A stretch of DNA of 64,000 bases. It comes from Austropuccinia psidii (taxonomy: Eukaryota; Basidiomycota; Pucciniomycetes; Pucciniales; Sphaerophragmiaceae). A model generated the notes under the pieces. The model was not told the DNA's origin, did no database searches, and was given only the letters and a program-made list of their open reading frames with translations. Below, one piece after another: positions 11,249 through 23,252 of this stretch (its first letter is position 1; the number at the start of each line of letters is the position of its first letter). Location of the stretch: positions 43,920,082 to 43,984,081 of the forward strand of contig JALGQZ010000001.1 in assembly GCA_023105745.1 (NCBI GenBank). The letters run 5' to 3'. Both the position numbers and the translations under genes were made by a program.

Positions 11249-11560
11249 CATTGTTAAATGTGATTTTTATGAAAAATACATTGTTAAATGTAAGGTTTAT
11301 GAAAAATACATTTTGAAATGTAATTTTTATGAAAAATACATTTTGAAATGTAATTTATATGAAAAATAAATTGTTAAATGTAATTTTCATTAAAAATACA
11401 TTGTTAAATGTAATTTTTATGAAAAATATATTTTTATATGTAATTTTTATGAAAAATACATTGTTAAATGTAATTTTTATGAAAAGTACATTGTTGAATG
11501 CAATTTTAATGAAAAATAAATTGTTAAATGTATTTTTCAATTAAAAATACATTGTTAAAT
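11249..11560. repeat. Right half of the 30-bp AT-rich minisatellite
   Basis: This continues the array of 661-923 after the insertion of element 1, with about ten units (GAAAAATACA-TTGTTAAATG-TAATTTTTAT) and more variation towards the right. Open frames on both strands are repeat products. From 11561 to about 11940 no gene or repeat is recognised. Confidence 0.8.
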
Positions 11561-11941
11561 GGGGCCAGGATGTCTTTTTATGATAATTTTGAAGCCTCTC
11601 TTCCTAGATTGAAAGTATAAATCCAGAAAATTGTAATATTCATTACTTTTAAATGGTGGAGCTTATCCTGTTGGGCTAAATTTACCAATCTTGTTAAGCT
11701 TTGTGATATCTTATAAATAAGCTATTTCAAATTATATTAAGTATCATGTCAAGATTGATCCTTCTTTCAGGATTGAATACATAAAGCCCTTCAGTTAGGA
11801 GAACATATAATAAGGCTTGAGGGACACACATTCGGTATATAGGAAAACATCTCTATTGATCCAAATACGGGTTCTGACCCTCATAATTTTACTATTTTCT
11901 AAAATCTATGTATTGAGGCTTGAAGCAAAGGACAATGAAAT

Positions 11942-12064
11942 GCCGAGTTAGTCTAACAGTAGAATAACGCGTTAGCTTGAGTAGGGGCTTGCCGCCAATC
12001 CGGATGGTGTGTGCAACTCTAGCAAGCTAAGGTGGAGACGGTGGTTCGACTCCTCTGCTCGGCA
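11942..12064 (+). tRNA. tRNA-like gene or pseudogene, possibly with an intron
   Basis: GCCGAGT at 11942-11948 pairs fully, with one wobble, with GCTCGGC at 12057-12063, followed by discriminator A, like a 7-bp acceptor stem. Near the 3' end GGTTCGACTCC is a perfect Pol III B box. Near the 5' end TAGTCTAACAGT is a fair A box. TTAGC/GCTAA arms around a 50-nt insert look like an intron-containing anticodon arm. The D arm does not fold well, the T stem has a T-T mismatch, and the anticodon cannot be fixed. It may be a degraded tRNA or a tRNA-derived sequence. Confidence 0.4.
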
Positions 12065-12254
12065 TTAGTTGGAAGCAGGTCACGAGTTCTGTGCCAATAC
12101 GAAGCCAAAAAAGTGAGAATTTAGGGCTATCATCCAGAAGCACTGTGTCCCATAAACACTTATTTTGTAGTTCAAAAACTTTACAAAAAACTGATATATG
12201 AATATTTTGTCTATCGTCAAAAAGAAGGAACCAAAAATTGAGATTAAGGGTTTC

Positions 12255-14094
12255 TGTAAGGTGTGGATATAAAGCTTTGATTAATTATCAAGTACTTTTC
12301 CTGTCCTCAAAATTTGTATAAGGTAAAATTCAGTTAAAAAAATAGTATGAAATATTATTTTTAAGAGAAAAACACACCAATTTTATTCTTTATAACTTTA
12401 TTAGTATAAAACAATAATATTATAAAAATTTATTGTTTTACCAACAATAAAGATTTATCCAAAAAATACTCTACAAGAGATATTTTAAGGTTACAAAAGA
12501 AATTTCTTCAAGAGCAATTTCAATTGGAATTAATTGAGCAAAGAAGTGCAAGCAATTAATTAAACAAAAAAGTCTTTAAAAAGAATATTAAAGAGAAAAC
12601 ACGCCCAAAAGTGACCAGAGTGAATTTGGAAACAAAGTGACAAAGTTTACAGTGATGAAAGATGCTTTAATTCACTTTTGGGGTGGTTCAGGGGTAAAAA
12701 TTATTATAAGAGCTACAAACAATGATTATAATGATTTTTTCACGTGGTTAAAAGGATTAAAATGATTTAAAAATGGTGGTTGGAATCTCTTATTGATTGG
12801 TTTAACAGTGTTTAAACTAATTAATAAAAGGAAAAGATTCTAATATGAAGAGAAAAGTGGGGCAAAGAAGACATTCTTTTATAACCATCAATTCTCTTAC
12901 TCCAAAAGTAAACTTTACTCTTGTCAGTCGTGAAAAACAGTCTGACAGCAGAAAAGCCAATTATGGCATCATTGAACCCTGGTTTAGACCAAAAAGAGCT
13001 GGTTTAAGCCATTTTTAGCTATTTTTAGCCATTTTAGACCCTTAAATCAGCCATTACTATAGCAATACCAGGCCTAGAGCCTTCAAAACACGTCACAATG
13101 TGTGTAAGAGGCGTAGAAACCATATAAAACTGTTTTTACTATGGTTGTTTTATCTTAAGGGTAGTTTTACCCTCTTGGCAACAGCTAAAACTACCCCAGT
13201 TGGTATCAAAACCTCATCATCAATTGAGTCCACAGACCCTGTAACTCAATTCCAGGCCAAAAGTGATGAACTTTTGCGTGAATTTTGACATCCCACGCCT
13301 GTCAGCAAGGATTTTGGGGGTCTAGCTCCCCCTTGGAGCTGGAGTTCCTTTCCCCCCCCCAATTTTAATCTTTCCAATTTATTTTTCCTTTAATTCCTCA
13401 TCATGTATTATACTTATAATTTACATATGTAATTCAATTCAATTGTACAGTACAATACAGCAATAATTAACACCTCATATGCAAATCAAAGTTCACTTAT
13501 GTAATACACGCGCACATTTTGACTTTTCAATTGAATTCAATTGAAAATACTTCAATTCCTCAAAACTTCTAAACAAAACACAACACCTCAATTTTAACAC
13601 AAAAATTGATGGTTAACACCACATGTGGTGTGAATTAAATTAAGGTTTTGAGGATTTTCAACTTTTGTATTGAAAATACTAAAAACTTAATTTAAGCTTA
13701 TTTAGAGTTGAGTTACAAGAATTTCACTCAGAGGTGACCCCACCTAATTTTTTATGTGGAATCCAATGGTGAAATAATTTTTATATGTTTATTTAATGGA
13801 TAAAAAGCTATAATAATTTTTATTTAACTTTTCCCAAATTTGTTTATTTTTTCACAATTTTGTTAAAATTTCATATTTACTTAATTTTTTCAAGTATAAA
13901 TGTAATTTTATACTTACAAAATTTAATTTAATTTTGTTTTTAAATTGTAATTAATTTTTTCTTTTTAATATAACTTTATATTTATATTTTGATTTTTATT
14001 TTAATAATATAAATAAATTTATTTTATTTATATCAATATGTTATTTTTTTATTTGTGGTCTTTTGGGTATATGAAATTACTTCTAAGGCTCACA
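12255..14094 (-). repeat. Element 5 3' LTR
   Basis: On the plus strand it runs from TGTAAGGTGTGGATAT to CTAAGGCTCACA. The right-hand copy is 17532-19348. The interior is very AT-rich. The small frame at 13100-13288 within it is not conserved as a reading frame in the other LTR, where ATGTGTG reads ATGTTTG, and is not called as a gene. Confidence 0.93.
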
Positions 14095-14110
14095 TTCCCT
14101 CCCCCTAAAA
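14095..14110 (-). other. Polypurine tract of element 5
   Basis: On the minus strand TTTTTTAGGGGGAGGGAA abuts the 3' LTR. Element A has almost the same tract, TTTTTTAGAGGGAGGGTA, at 30001-30018, which supports common descent. Confidence 0.75.
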
Positions 14111-14117
14111 AAGAATA

Positions 14118-14692
14118 TTACTTTGTAATATTGGTATTTCTAGTGTGTCTGAATCTCCTGAGGAGTTTGGTAGCTTCTGGTATATCTTTTTCTTCTAACC
14201 ATTCATCTTCATAAGTTGGGTCACTGTACCCAACAAGGTATTCCCTTACTTTCTTGGTTCTTGATTCCCTTTCTTTAAGAACTTTGGTAATTTTCTTGGT
14301 ACCAGATGTCTCAATAGGAAAGTATCTGTCTTTGGTATTACGTAAGTCTATCCCATACATGATTAAATAGTCATTTCCCAATAAAAATGGGTACTAGAGC
14401 AATTTTCCATAACAACAAATTCAACTGTGATTCTAAAATTCCCATTTATGTGTGGGAATATGAAATTTGTCTCAAAGATTCTGAATGCTTTCATTGGGTT
14501 ACTTGTACTGTTGAATTTTATACCATCAAGTAGGTGAAATCTTCCTTTATCATATGATCCTTTCCATACTTCATCCAACGCATGTATTAGAGAGTTGTCT
14601 TTACAGTCTTTGTTCACTAATTGGTATAAGATGCTACAATTGTTATCTTGAATGTAACTATTTCTGATCTCTTCAAAGGAGGTGGTGTTCAA
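14118..14692 (-). pseudogene. pol: Scrambled pol remnant of element 5
   Basis: Two overlapping minus-strand frames hold three recognisable pieces. By comparison with element A, 14692-14520 resembles the linker between RNase H and integrase (CSILxQL, FxLxDG). Then 14500-14320 resembles the C-terminal end of the aspartic protease (EFVV, DYxxMYGID). Then 14290-14118 resembles the chromodomain-like C-terminus (YLVxY, LRRFR). The order is therefore linker, protease, C-terminus, which is not the normal order. The protease catalytic motif, RT, RNase H and integrase core are absent. A simple deletion does not explain this. Confidence 0.65.
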
Positions 14693-14712
14693 ATCTGTAA
14701 CACTTATTCCTT

Positions 14713-17058
14713 CTATTGGGATTTGGTTTTCATAAGTTGTGCCCCTTGAGCTTTTGATAAATCAAGTTGACTATTGCTCAATTGTGGCAAGTGGGAATAA
14801 GATTCCATGATGTCAAAAGTGGCATTGATATTTTCTATATCTTTTGAAGATTCAGAAAATATGGATGACTTATCATCTGAATTGTCTTCAATTATGTCAT
14901 CTCTTTCAACATCAGGTCCCTTTCCAATATTAATTTCATTGATTTTCCCCCTTTTTGGACATGTATTAGCTGAATGGGTGGTGCTTTGGCAAGTATGGCA
15001 CTTTTTGACTGTATCTGCAGATTTATACCCAACATTATTAGAATTTTCTTTGGGGTTTTTGTCCACAGAATCTTTCCAAGGTGTATTAAACCTTGTTTCA
15101 AGATTCACCCTACTAGAACCAATTTTTGTTCTGGTGGTTACTTCTTCTAATATATTGATAATATCCTCTGCTGAAGATTGTTCAGTAGTCCTGCTTTTGA
15201 TAGCATGCTCTAAGTCACCTCCACATTGTCTCAGAATTTTTCTATGCATCATAAGCTCTGACATGTCAGGATATAATGCTGTTAATCTGTCTTTTTGTTG
15301 GCAAAACCATGGTAAAGCTTTGTCTTTATCAGCATTAAATTTTGCAGATTCAAAGGCTGTTTCAACTTTAAACCTCCAAGCATCATTTGCCCATTTGTTG
15401 ATGATTTGGGTTTCCCACCAAGTCCAACTCTGTTTTCCATGTGCTTGTCTTATTTTGATGTACCATCTGTGAGCTGATCTGGTAAACAAGGTGTTAAACC
15501 TGGCTGTTACCAATATGTCTGGTAATTCAAAATCCTCTTTGATCATGTCAATACCTCTAATGAATTCCATATGGTCATATTCTCCTTCACCACTGAAGTG
15601 AGGCCATTCTTTAAGTTTTGGAACTTCTTTCAAGAGTTCTTGGCCCATTGATGGTTCCAAGTTATGAAAAGAAGTGGATAATTCATTTTTTAATTGTGAA
15701 TTATCAGGATCCAATACTTGTGGATTTGGAATTCTTGTGCCCTCATTTTGATTCAGAGGTGTAGACATTCTTGGTAAGGTGTTCAGTATTTGTTCAATGT
15801 CATTCATTTTACTGTTGCTACACCTTTGGGAATTTCTGTATTCATGTTGGAAGCTTTGTATTAAATTTATGAATTCAATTTTATACATGTCCTCTTTATG
15901 TGTCAGTTCTTGCCATAACTCTGTCTGTCTTGTATTATCAGAAGTGACTTGATTCAATTTCATTGATAATTTTGATACTTCTTCTTGTGAAGCATCAAAA
16001 CACTTTTTCAATGCAATGGTATATGTCTTTACTTCAGTAAATGAATTTGAAATGTCATCAAGGACTTTCTTGTTATCTGTTTTGATAAGATTTATGGCTT
16101 GTTTAATTCTTGTTTCAATTATGTCATCAATATTTAATTTAGAATATTTATCTGTTAATTCTTTAATAATGGCAGATTGTTAATTTATTTTATTGCTAGA
16201 AGAATTATCATTATTGGAATTTTTAATTGTTCTTAAAACTTTTTCAAAACACATAAGTGTTTCATTAATTTGGCACAGACTCAGGTTGTTTGTTTTAATG
16301 TTGTTACAAATGGTTTCATTTTTATCAGAAAGATGATTTTTCACGTCATTTATAGCATTATACAACTCTGGGATGGAATCAAATATGTCAGAAAATATTT
16401 CTGGAACCTTAATCTGGCTTCCTCCTTCTTCTGCAATTCCATCATGGTTCTGGCCATCTGAAATACATTTTCCATGGCATCCTGCTGAATCTTTGGGATT
16501 CTGTAGCCCTGGCTGTAAGGTTTTGGGGCTGGTGCCTTCCCTTTGCCCTTGTTTGGAGTTTGTGGCTGCTTTTTTACGTTGGAATTGCTGCTGCTGGCCA
16601 CTGGGGCTGTTTTTGGCACTGGTTTGGGTGGTGGAGGGTTGTTTTTCCTCCATTCTAGTGTCAAAAGCATCATGTTTTTCTTCTCCATCAATGGATGCCA
16701 TCCATTGAGCAATTTGCAAGTGTTGGGATGGCCCAGGAATTTTCTCACAGTTAGGTAAGAATTCATGCAATTCTTCCAAAGCTCTGCAAGGATCTGGTAC
16801 TCCTTGAATTGAAGTGCATTGTTGTATGCACTGTGGCTGGCTTTGTATATGTCCACAGAGGCTTGTTGTGGCGGTGTCAGCTCTTTTTGAAGGTAAAATA
16901 GTATTATCAGATTCAGAATGACCTAATTTAGTTGTTTGGAAGTCATCAACTGACCCTTTTCCTTCTGTACCTGATTGGCCTCTGCCATAATCACGTCTAT
17001 TACCTTTTCGGGAGCTGCTTGAGGGGTTGTAGCTGGCTCCTGACCTGGTTGAAGGCAT
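14713..17058 (-). pseudogene. gag: Element 5 gag frame, one internal TAA
   Basis: A single frame runs from ATG at 17058 to the stop at 14713, about 780 codons, broken only by TAA at 16180-16182. The start codon lies inside the last 14 nt of a predicted intron. The C-terminal half has the conserved gag core (HRWYIKIRQAHGKQSW, TWWETQI) and a canonical zinc knuckle, CHTCQSTTHSANTC (CX2CX4HX4C), then an acidic tail. The region after the TAA stays open in the same frame with coiled-coil-like composition, so the stop looks like a later lesion. The product would form the particle; with pol missing it could only package RNA for another element. Confidence 0.8.
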
Positions 17059-17296
17059 AATTATGGTTTAAAAAGGCTTAAAATAGTATTTTTACGTCAA
17101 AAAACTTACTATTGGCCATATTTTCAGCTTTCTGAAGGGTATTACTTATTTCCAAGTTAATCAATTCAGAAGATATTGGTTTAGGTTGGTTATTTTGAGT
17201 CACAATAACAGTACTATTATAATCAGAATTAACAGTACTGGCAGGGATAATGCTGGTTACTGTTGAGGCTGTTTCAATTTTTTCTTGTCTTACCAT
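16350..17296 (-). CDS. Spliced second frame overlapping element 5 gag (one internal stop)
   Basis: Exon 1 is 17296-17110 and exon 2 is 17044-16350, separated by a 65-nt intron (GTAAGT...CAACCAG). The joined frame is +1 to gag and reads through the same DNA. It is open to 16350 except for one TAG near 16925. Its second half has a distinct, well-formed protein character: LAELWKNCMNSYL, an FLGHPNT block and a Pro/Lys-rich stretch. Element A has the same arrangement at 23813-24879. The role is unknown. Splice sites are predicted by eye, and the copy is probably decayed. Confidence 0.6.
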
Positions 17297-17512
17297 GTTG
17301 TCAGACACTAAAATTAATGAAAAAGCCAATTAATTAAGTAAAAAAAGGTTATTTCAAAAAAAGGAAATAAAATATAAGCCTCACTTATAATATGAAAAAA
17401 ATTATTTTTTATGGATTTTTTTGATTATAAGTATTTTTTATATGTTTTTAAATTTTTCAATATAAGAAAAAAGATTTAAAAAGAGTAAAAAAAATATGTC
17501 ACAGGTAAAATA

Positions 17513-17529
17513 TCACGGCTGGGCCCCCA
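17513..17529 (-). other. Primer binding site of element 5
   Basis: On the minus strand, two nucleotides inside the 5' LTR, the sequence TGGGGGCCCAGCCGTGA starts with TGG, the complement of a tRNA CCA end. Element A has a related site at the same place. The tRNA cannot be named with confidence. Confidence 0.55.
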
Positions 17530-17531
17530 AA

Positions 17532-19348
17532 TGTAAGGTGTGGATATGAAAATTTGATTAATTATCAAGTACTTTTCCTGTCCTCAAAATTTGTATAAGG
17601 TAAAATTCAGTTAAAAATAGTATGAAATATTATTTTTAAGAGAAAAACACGCCAATTTTATTGTTCATAGCTTTATTAGTATAAAACAATAATATTATAA
17701 AAATTTATTGTTTTACCAACAATAAACATTTATCCAAAAAATACTCTACAAGAGATATTTTAAGGTTACAAAAGAAATTTCTTCAAGAGCAATTTCAATT
17801 GGAATTAATTGAGCAAAGAACTGCAAGCAGTTAATTAAAGAACAAAGTATTTAAAAAGAATATTAAAGAGAAAACACGCCCAAAAGTGACCATAGTGAAT
17901 TTGGAAACAAAGCTACAAAGTTTACAGTGATGAAAGATGCTTTAATTCACTTTTGGGGTGGTTCAGGGGTAAAAATGATTGTAATGTTTTTTTCACGTGG
18001 TTAAAAGGATTCAAATGATTTAAAAATGGTGGTTGGAATCTTTGATTGATTGGTTTAACAGTGTTTAAACTAATTAATAAAAGGAAAAGATTCTAATATG
18101 AAGAGAAAAGTGGGGCAAAGAAGACATTCTTTTATGACCATCAATTCTCTTACTCCAAAAGTAAAATTTACTCTTGTCAGTCGTGAAAAACAGTCTGACA
18201 GCAGAAAAGCCAATTATGGCATCATTGAACCCTGGTTTAGACCAAAAAGAGCTGGTTTAAGCCATTTTTAGCTATTTTTAGCCATTTTAGACCCTTAAAT
18301 CAGCCATTACTATAGCAATACCAGGCCTAGAGCCTTCAAAACACGTCACAATGTTTGTAAGAAGCGTAGAAACCAGTTAAAACTGTTTTTACTATGGTTG
18401 TTTTATCTTAAGGGTAGTTTTACCCTCTTGGCAACAGCTAAAACTACCCCAGTTGGTATCAAAACCTCATCATCAATTGAGTCCACAGACCCTGTAACTC
18501 AATTCCAGGCCAAAAGTGATGAACTTTTGCGTGAATTTTGACATCCCACGCCTGTCAGCAAGGATTTTGGGGGTCTAGCTCCCCCTTGGAGCTGGAGTTC
18601 CTTTCCCCCCCCAATTTTAATCTTTCCAATTTATTTTTCCTTTAATTCCTCATCATGTATTATACTTATAATTTACATATGTAATTCAATTCAATTGTAC
18701 AGTACAATACATCAATAATTAACACCTCATATGCAAATCAAAGTTCACTTATGTAATACACGCGCACATTTTGACTTTTCAATTGAATTCAATTGAAAAT
18801 ACTTCAATTCCTCAAAACTTCTAAACAAAACACAACACCTCAATTTTAACACAAAAATTGATGGTTAACACCACATGTGGTGTGAATTAAATTAAGGTTT
18901 TGAGGATTTTCAACTTTTGTATTGAAAATACTAAAAACTTAATTTAAGCTTATTTAGAGTTGAGTTACAAGAATTTCACTCAGAGGTGACCCGACCTAAT
19001 TTTTTTTATGTGGAATCCAATGGTGAAATAATTTTTATATGTTTATTTAATGGATAAAAAGTTATAATAATTTTTATTTAACTTTTCCCAAATTTGTTTA
19101 TTTTTTGAGAATTTTGTTAAAATTTCATATTTACTTATTTTTTTCAAGTATAAATGTAATTTTATACTTACAAAATTTAATGTAATTTTGTTTTTAAATT
19201 GTAATTAATTTTTTATTTTTAATATAACTTTATATTTATATTTTGATTTTCATTTTAATAATATAAATAAATTTATTTTATTTATATCAATATGTTCTTT
19301 TTGTATTTGTGGTCTTTTGGGTATATGAAATTACCTCTAAGGCTCACA
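17532..19348 (-). repeat. Element 5 5' LTR
   Basis: This is the partner of 12255-14094, with the same termini and many shared blocks, for example AGACATTCTTTTAT and CATCAATTGAGTCCACAGAC. It is followed by the GTTTC target duplication. Confidence 0.93.
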
Positions 19349-20960
19349 GTTTCCATATCAAGCTTTTATTGAATAATTATTAACAAGAAGTTTGGCTTAT
19401 CTTTTTTTATAGATGTTGATATCTTTCTAAAGAGCCACTAAGTTTTGAGGGCTTTCAATTTGCAAAAGAAAGCACAATTTGATGGAGATTCTTTTGAGAG
19501 ACTTAAAAAAAGTATTCCACTTTGTAAGAAATATGATAAGAGCTTAGTAAGAGAATATGATAACTATATGCTTTGATTTCCTAGCATGAGCCTTTCTAGA
19601 AATTCTGACCAATCCTTTTCAATATTTCAGCACTGAAATAACCATTGATAGGTTGAATTCAACCATTTCTGATAAAACCACATTTTATTTGTCAATAGGG
19701 AGAAAATTCAAAACAAATTCCATTTCTTATTTGAGCCTTTCATTTATAAAGTATTATCTTTCTTTTCAGCTGAATAATATCTTGAACAGGACGATATATA
19801 TTTTGTGTAGTTAGTTTAATGACAAAAAAATATCATAATTATCTTTCTTTTAGATAATTTTCTCTTCTTTATATGAAGAATGACCAATCATTTGAAATAA
19901 TTAATTCACAGATCTTTATATTACTATTTCATTATCAAAATTTAGATATTATATGAAGGGATGATATTCAGAAAAAAAGGTTTTTTAATGAGTATTTTAG
20001 AGTAAATCTTTATATATGGCTTTCAAAAGATTTTTTCAAGTTTTTACTATTACATTTGGTAAGATCTCAGTGAAGGGGGCCTTGGCCAAGCTCAAAAATA
20101 TCATTCTTTCAAATATGTTTTCTTTTTGAAGAGATATTAAAATAATGCATTTTTAGTCCTTTTTAACAGTTTGAGTCTGCTTTCTAAACTTGAAGGAGCC
20201 TCTTTCTTTCATTGATGCAATTACCCACATGACTTCCTGATGAATTTTGATATACTTTGAAATTTCTTCCTATGGAGCTCTTATATTTTTTTATGGGATT
20301 TATCAAAAACTTGTTCCATTGAGAGCTATATAATCAATCTAGACATTAGTTTGATTTGACCAGAAGTGGTATTTTTGAATATAGAATATATTAACATTTT
20401 ATTTGGATAGTTTTGACTTAGAAATGGTTTTTTTCATAGATTTCACATTATAAATTAAATTCTCATTCTGGGTTTGGGTGTAATGGAGCTTAAATATATT
20501 TTTACTGCAGATGAGACTACCAATAAAATAAAGATTAAGCTCAATGAAAGTTGTATATTAATTCAATGGGTTCATTTTATGTGGAAGGTTCAAAGCTTCA
20601 ACAGTAAAGAGGGAGTTGAGTCTTGGATAAATAGATTTTGGCTTCTAATCTTGACAGGTAGAAGTGCATTTAATTCCTCAAAGGTTATCAGCTCACATCG
20701 ATTCAAAATCGCATTATTTATTTATTGCTTTGGGTAAACTTAATATAGCTTATTCAAATTGAAAAATTAGACATTGGAATGAATTTAAGTATCTGAATGT
20801 ATCAATTAATTCTGTGAATAATATTTTTAAGCTGACAAGCTCCCTTCAATTTAATATATAAGCAGTTTTGCTATATCAAAATGATATGAATTATCATAGA
20901 TAAGAGTCATAAATAGTGTCCAATTTTTGGTTTAAGGTGGTGTTTAGTTTAGAAGCTATG
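19349..20960. other. Gene-poor AT-rich stretch
   Basis: No reading frame longer than about 90 codons with protein-like character, no LTR terminus and no tandem array was seen. The 87-codon plus-strand frame at 20474 has no recognisable motif. The last 5 bp (CTATG, 20956-20960) are the target duplication of solo LTR C. The stretch may be an eroded repeat. Confidence 0.5.
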
Positions 20961-21808
20961 TGTCACCACCATGGATAATTAGCCCCTTGGAACATTCTAG
21001 GAATATCAATTGCATATCCATCCATCTTTGGACAAATTGTCCCCTTTAACGTTTATGGCCTTTTAGGGCCATTCTTTCATCTGGGGGAAACCTGGCCCCT
21101 TCTTGGCCATTTTCTGCCTTTGAGTACTTTTGAGAGTTCCCAGTCCACAGGAGAAATGCATCCCAAAAGCCTGTATTATGTTTTTGAAGCTTAAAATACA
21201 GCTTTTCACACTTTTGCGCATTTAGCCAAAATATTCCATTTTCCTTTGTAATATGGGAAAGATGCCAAAATCACCATATCAGGCCATTTGGGGATTAAAT
21301 GAAAGATCTTCCAATTTTATGAATTTTTCGCGCACTTTGTGCAAATACAAATTCAAAGCTGTTCAGGCTTTCTTTGGCCAAATACCCAAAAATGGCCAAA
21401 AGATACAAAATGTCCATAAAAAAACTCTGAAAGTCCTGAAGCCACTCAATCTCAATTTTCTCTCATTATCATCCTAGAATTCATTTAAATAGTCTTTTCT
21501 GACCTTTTCCTTTCAATAACCAAAAGTGCCATGAATGGTATTATACACCAATGTGTCCCTTTTAACACCAGAAGTACAATGGTGCCAATATCAGAAAGTA
21601 TTCCCACATTTCTTAAATTTATCAGGGCACCCCATCATCCAAAGAATTCTTCAGAGCTGTTTTGCAAGTTTTTTTCCCTCACCAATCATGCCATCCCAAA
21701 CTCATGGTTATTTTAAATTATATCGTATTCCTCAAAGGTTATACTTGAATTTAAGTTTCAAGAGGTACTTCCAAATCAAGCTGTAAAGTGTCAACCCTCC
21801 AACAATTC

Positions 21809-23233
21809 TGTCAGCCTGTGACTCAAAACCAGAGCACAAGCATGACAGCCAAAATACCATAAACCAATGGTATAGCCAAGATACCACCAAAACATGGAGC
21901 TGAGCTAAATCAGCTCAAAAGTTATCAGAAGAAAGAGGAAACTAACCTCTTTCTGAAAATATAAGTCCCATCACCATGAGACAAGAAATAACAAAGTTAT
22001 TACTGAGCATAAACCTTAATTTTCACCTCTCATCTAAAATCTAGAAGGAGAGACTTAACCCCATCAAATGGGTATTCAAAATGAAGCTCTAAGCCAGTGC
22101 TATCCAATGGTACCAGCCAAACTGAGCTAGCACCAATATTACTGGAGTTATGGGCAATTTCAGGCCAAATAAGGGTGAACAAAACATTCACCTCCCATCT
22201 AACTTCTACAGTTTTAGTGTGGGATACCTGAAGTGGGGTATTTTTGGAAAGAGCACAATCAGGGCTATCTGATGGTAGCATCCACTTTCCCATATCTCAA
22301 CTACTGCAGAAGTTATGGGGCAAACAAGCTCAATACAGTTTTTTTGCCTAAAACACGCAAATGTACAAAATCTTGTACATGGGATAACTTTGCCATATTG
22401 AATGATACCCATATCAAATGAGGTAGCATTGTGTAGAGCACATAAAGGGTTAAACACTGAACCATGTTTGAGGTTGATATCTCAAGAATTGACAAAGTTA
22501 TGGCTGTTTTAAGGTCAAAATCCCACCTGCTGTCATATACAGCCTTACCATGGGATAATATCCCATAACCATGAATATGAGGTGTCAAATAGACAAAGAA
22601 GCATGTTTTTACTTCAATACCTCATATGTCAGTCAATACTGGGGTCCCATACAGTTTCTGTACAGCATTCTACGCGTCAAACACGTCACAATCAGGCTGT
22701 GAGGTCCCCAGATGAAAATTTTCACCCTGTATTGGTGAAAACCACCCAGATGTGGCTTCAAAACCACATCTGAGCCCAATACAGGATATACAGGCTGTTT
22801 GCAAACCACAAGCCAGTACTAGAGAGTGAAAAAATCTTCACTTCCTCTATGTGGAAAGGTCTAGCACCCTTTCCACCCCACTTCAGGATAAAAAGGAGGC
22901 TTTTCACAGCGAGAATAGCTTTCCTCATCCTGCTCTTGAATACCCTACATAGTAAACTGTCAAAAACAGTTTTACTCTTGGGTAATAAACAGGTATAATT
23001 ATATATTTAATCATTTTAACTCTTATTATAGTAATCCAACTGGTAAGATTGCACCCTGGGTTCTCAATAGCGCTCACCACCACTATTATTCAATAGTAGA
23101 ACCCCTTAAATTATATTATAAATCATCTTTTAAAACCCAATACTCTTATTCTAAATTAATTTTCTACATGTCACAGTCATAATTTTAGTTGTAAATACTC
23201 TTATTACCACTTCAATATAGACTCAGCCTGACA
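21809..23233 (+). repeat. Element A 5' LTR (1425 bp)
   Basis: It begins TGTCAGCCTGTGACTC and ends ACTCAGCCTGACA. The partner is 30019-30028 plus 51521-52954. It shares TGTACA-type and CCCATACAGTTTCTGTACAG blocks with the LTRs of elements 1-3 in function rather than by alignment. The plus-strand frame at 22582-22773 is also open in the partner LTR (52303-52731) but reads across an LTR and is not called as a gene. Confidence 0.92.
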
Positions 23234-23236
23234 TTT

Positions 23237-23252
23237 TGGGCGCCTGGCTGTG
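23237..23252 (+). other. Primer binding site of element A
   Basis: TGGGCGCCTGGCTGTG starts three bases inside the 5' LTR with the TGG expected of a tRNA-primed element. The related site in element 5 supports it. The tRNA identity is not assigned. Confidence 0.55.

Larger units (their letters stand above)
12255..19348 (-). mobile_element. Element 5: pol-depleted Ty3/gypsy element with target-site duplication GTTTC
   Basis: Two long LTRs (1840 and 1817 bp) flank about 3.4 kb of internal sequence. GTTTC occurs at 12250-12254 and 19349-19353. Transcription runs right to left: primer site, spliced small frame, gag and a remnant of pol. Reverse transcriptase, RNase H and the integrase core are missing, so movement would need another element's enzymes. 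Its LTR ends, purine tract and protein remnants resemble element A and solo LTR B, placing it in that clade. The LTR pair shows several substitutions and indels, so the insertion is not recent. Confidence 0.92.

Noticed and set aside
12255..19348. RIP-like (repeat-induced point mutation) decay as the cause of stops
   Set aside because: Stops in the elements are few and scattered, and near-identical long repeats coexist. No strong CpA-to-TpA pattern stood out by eye.
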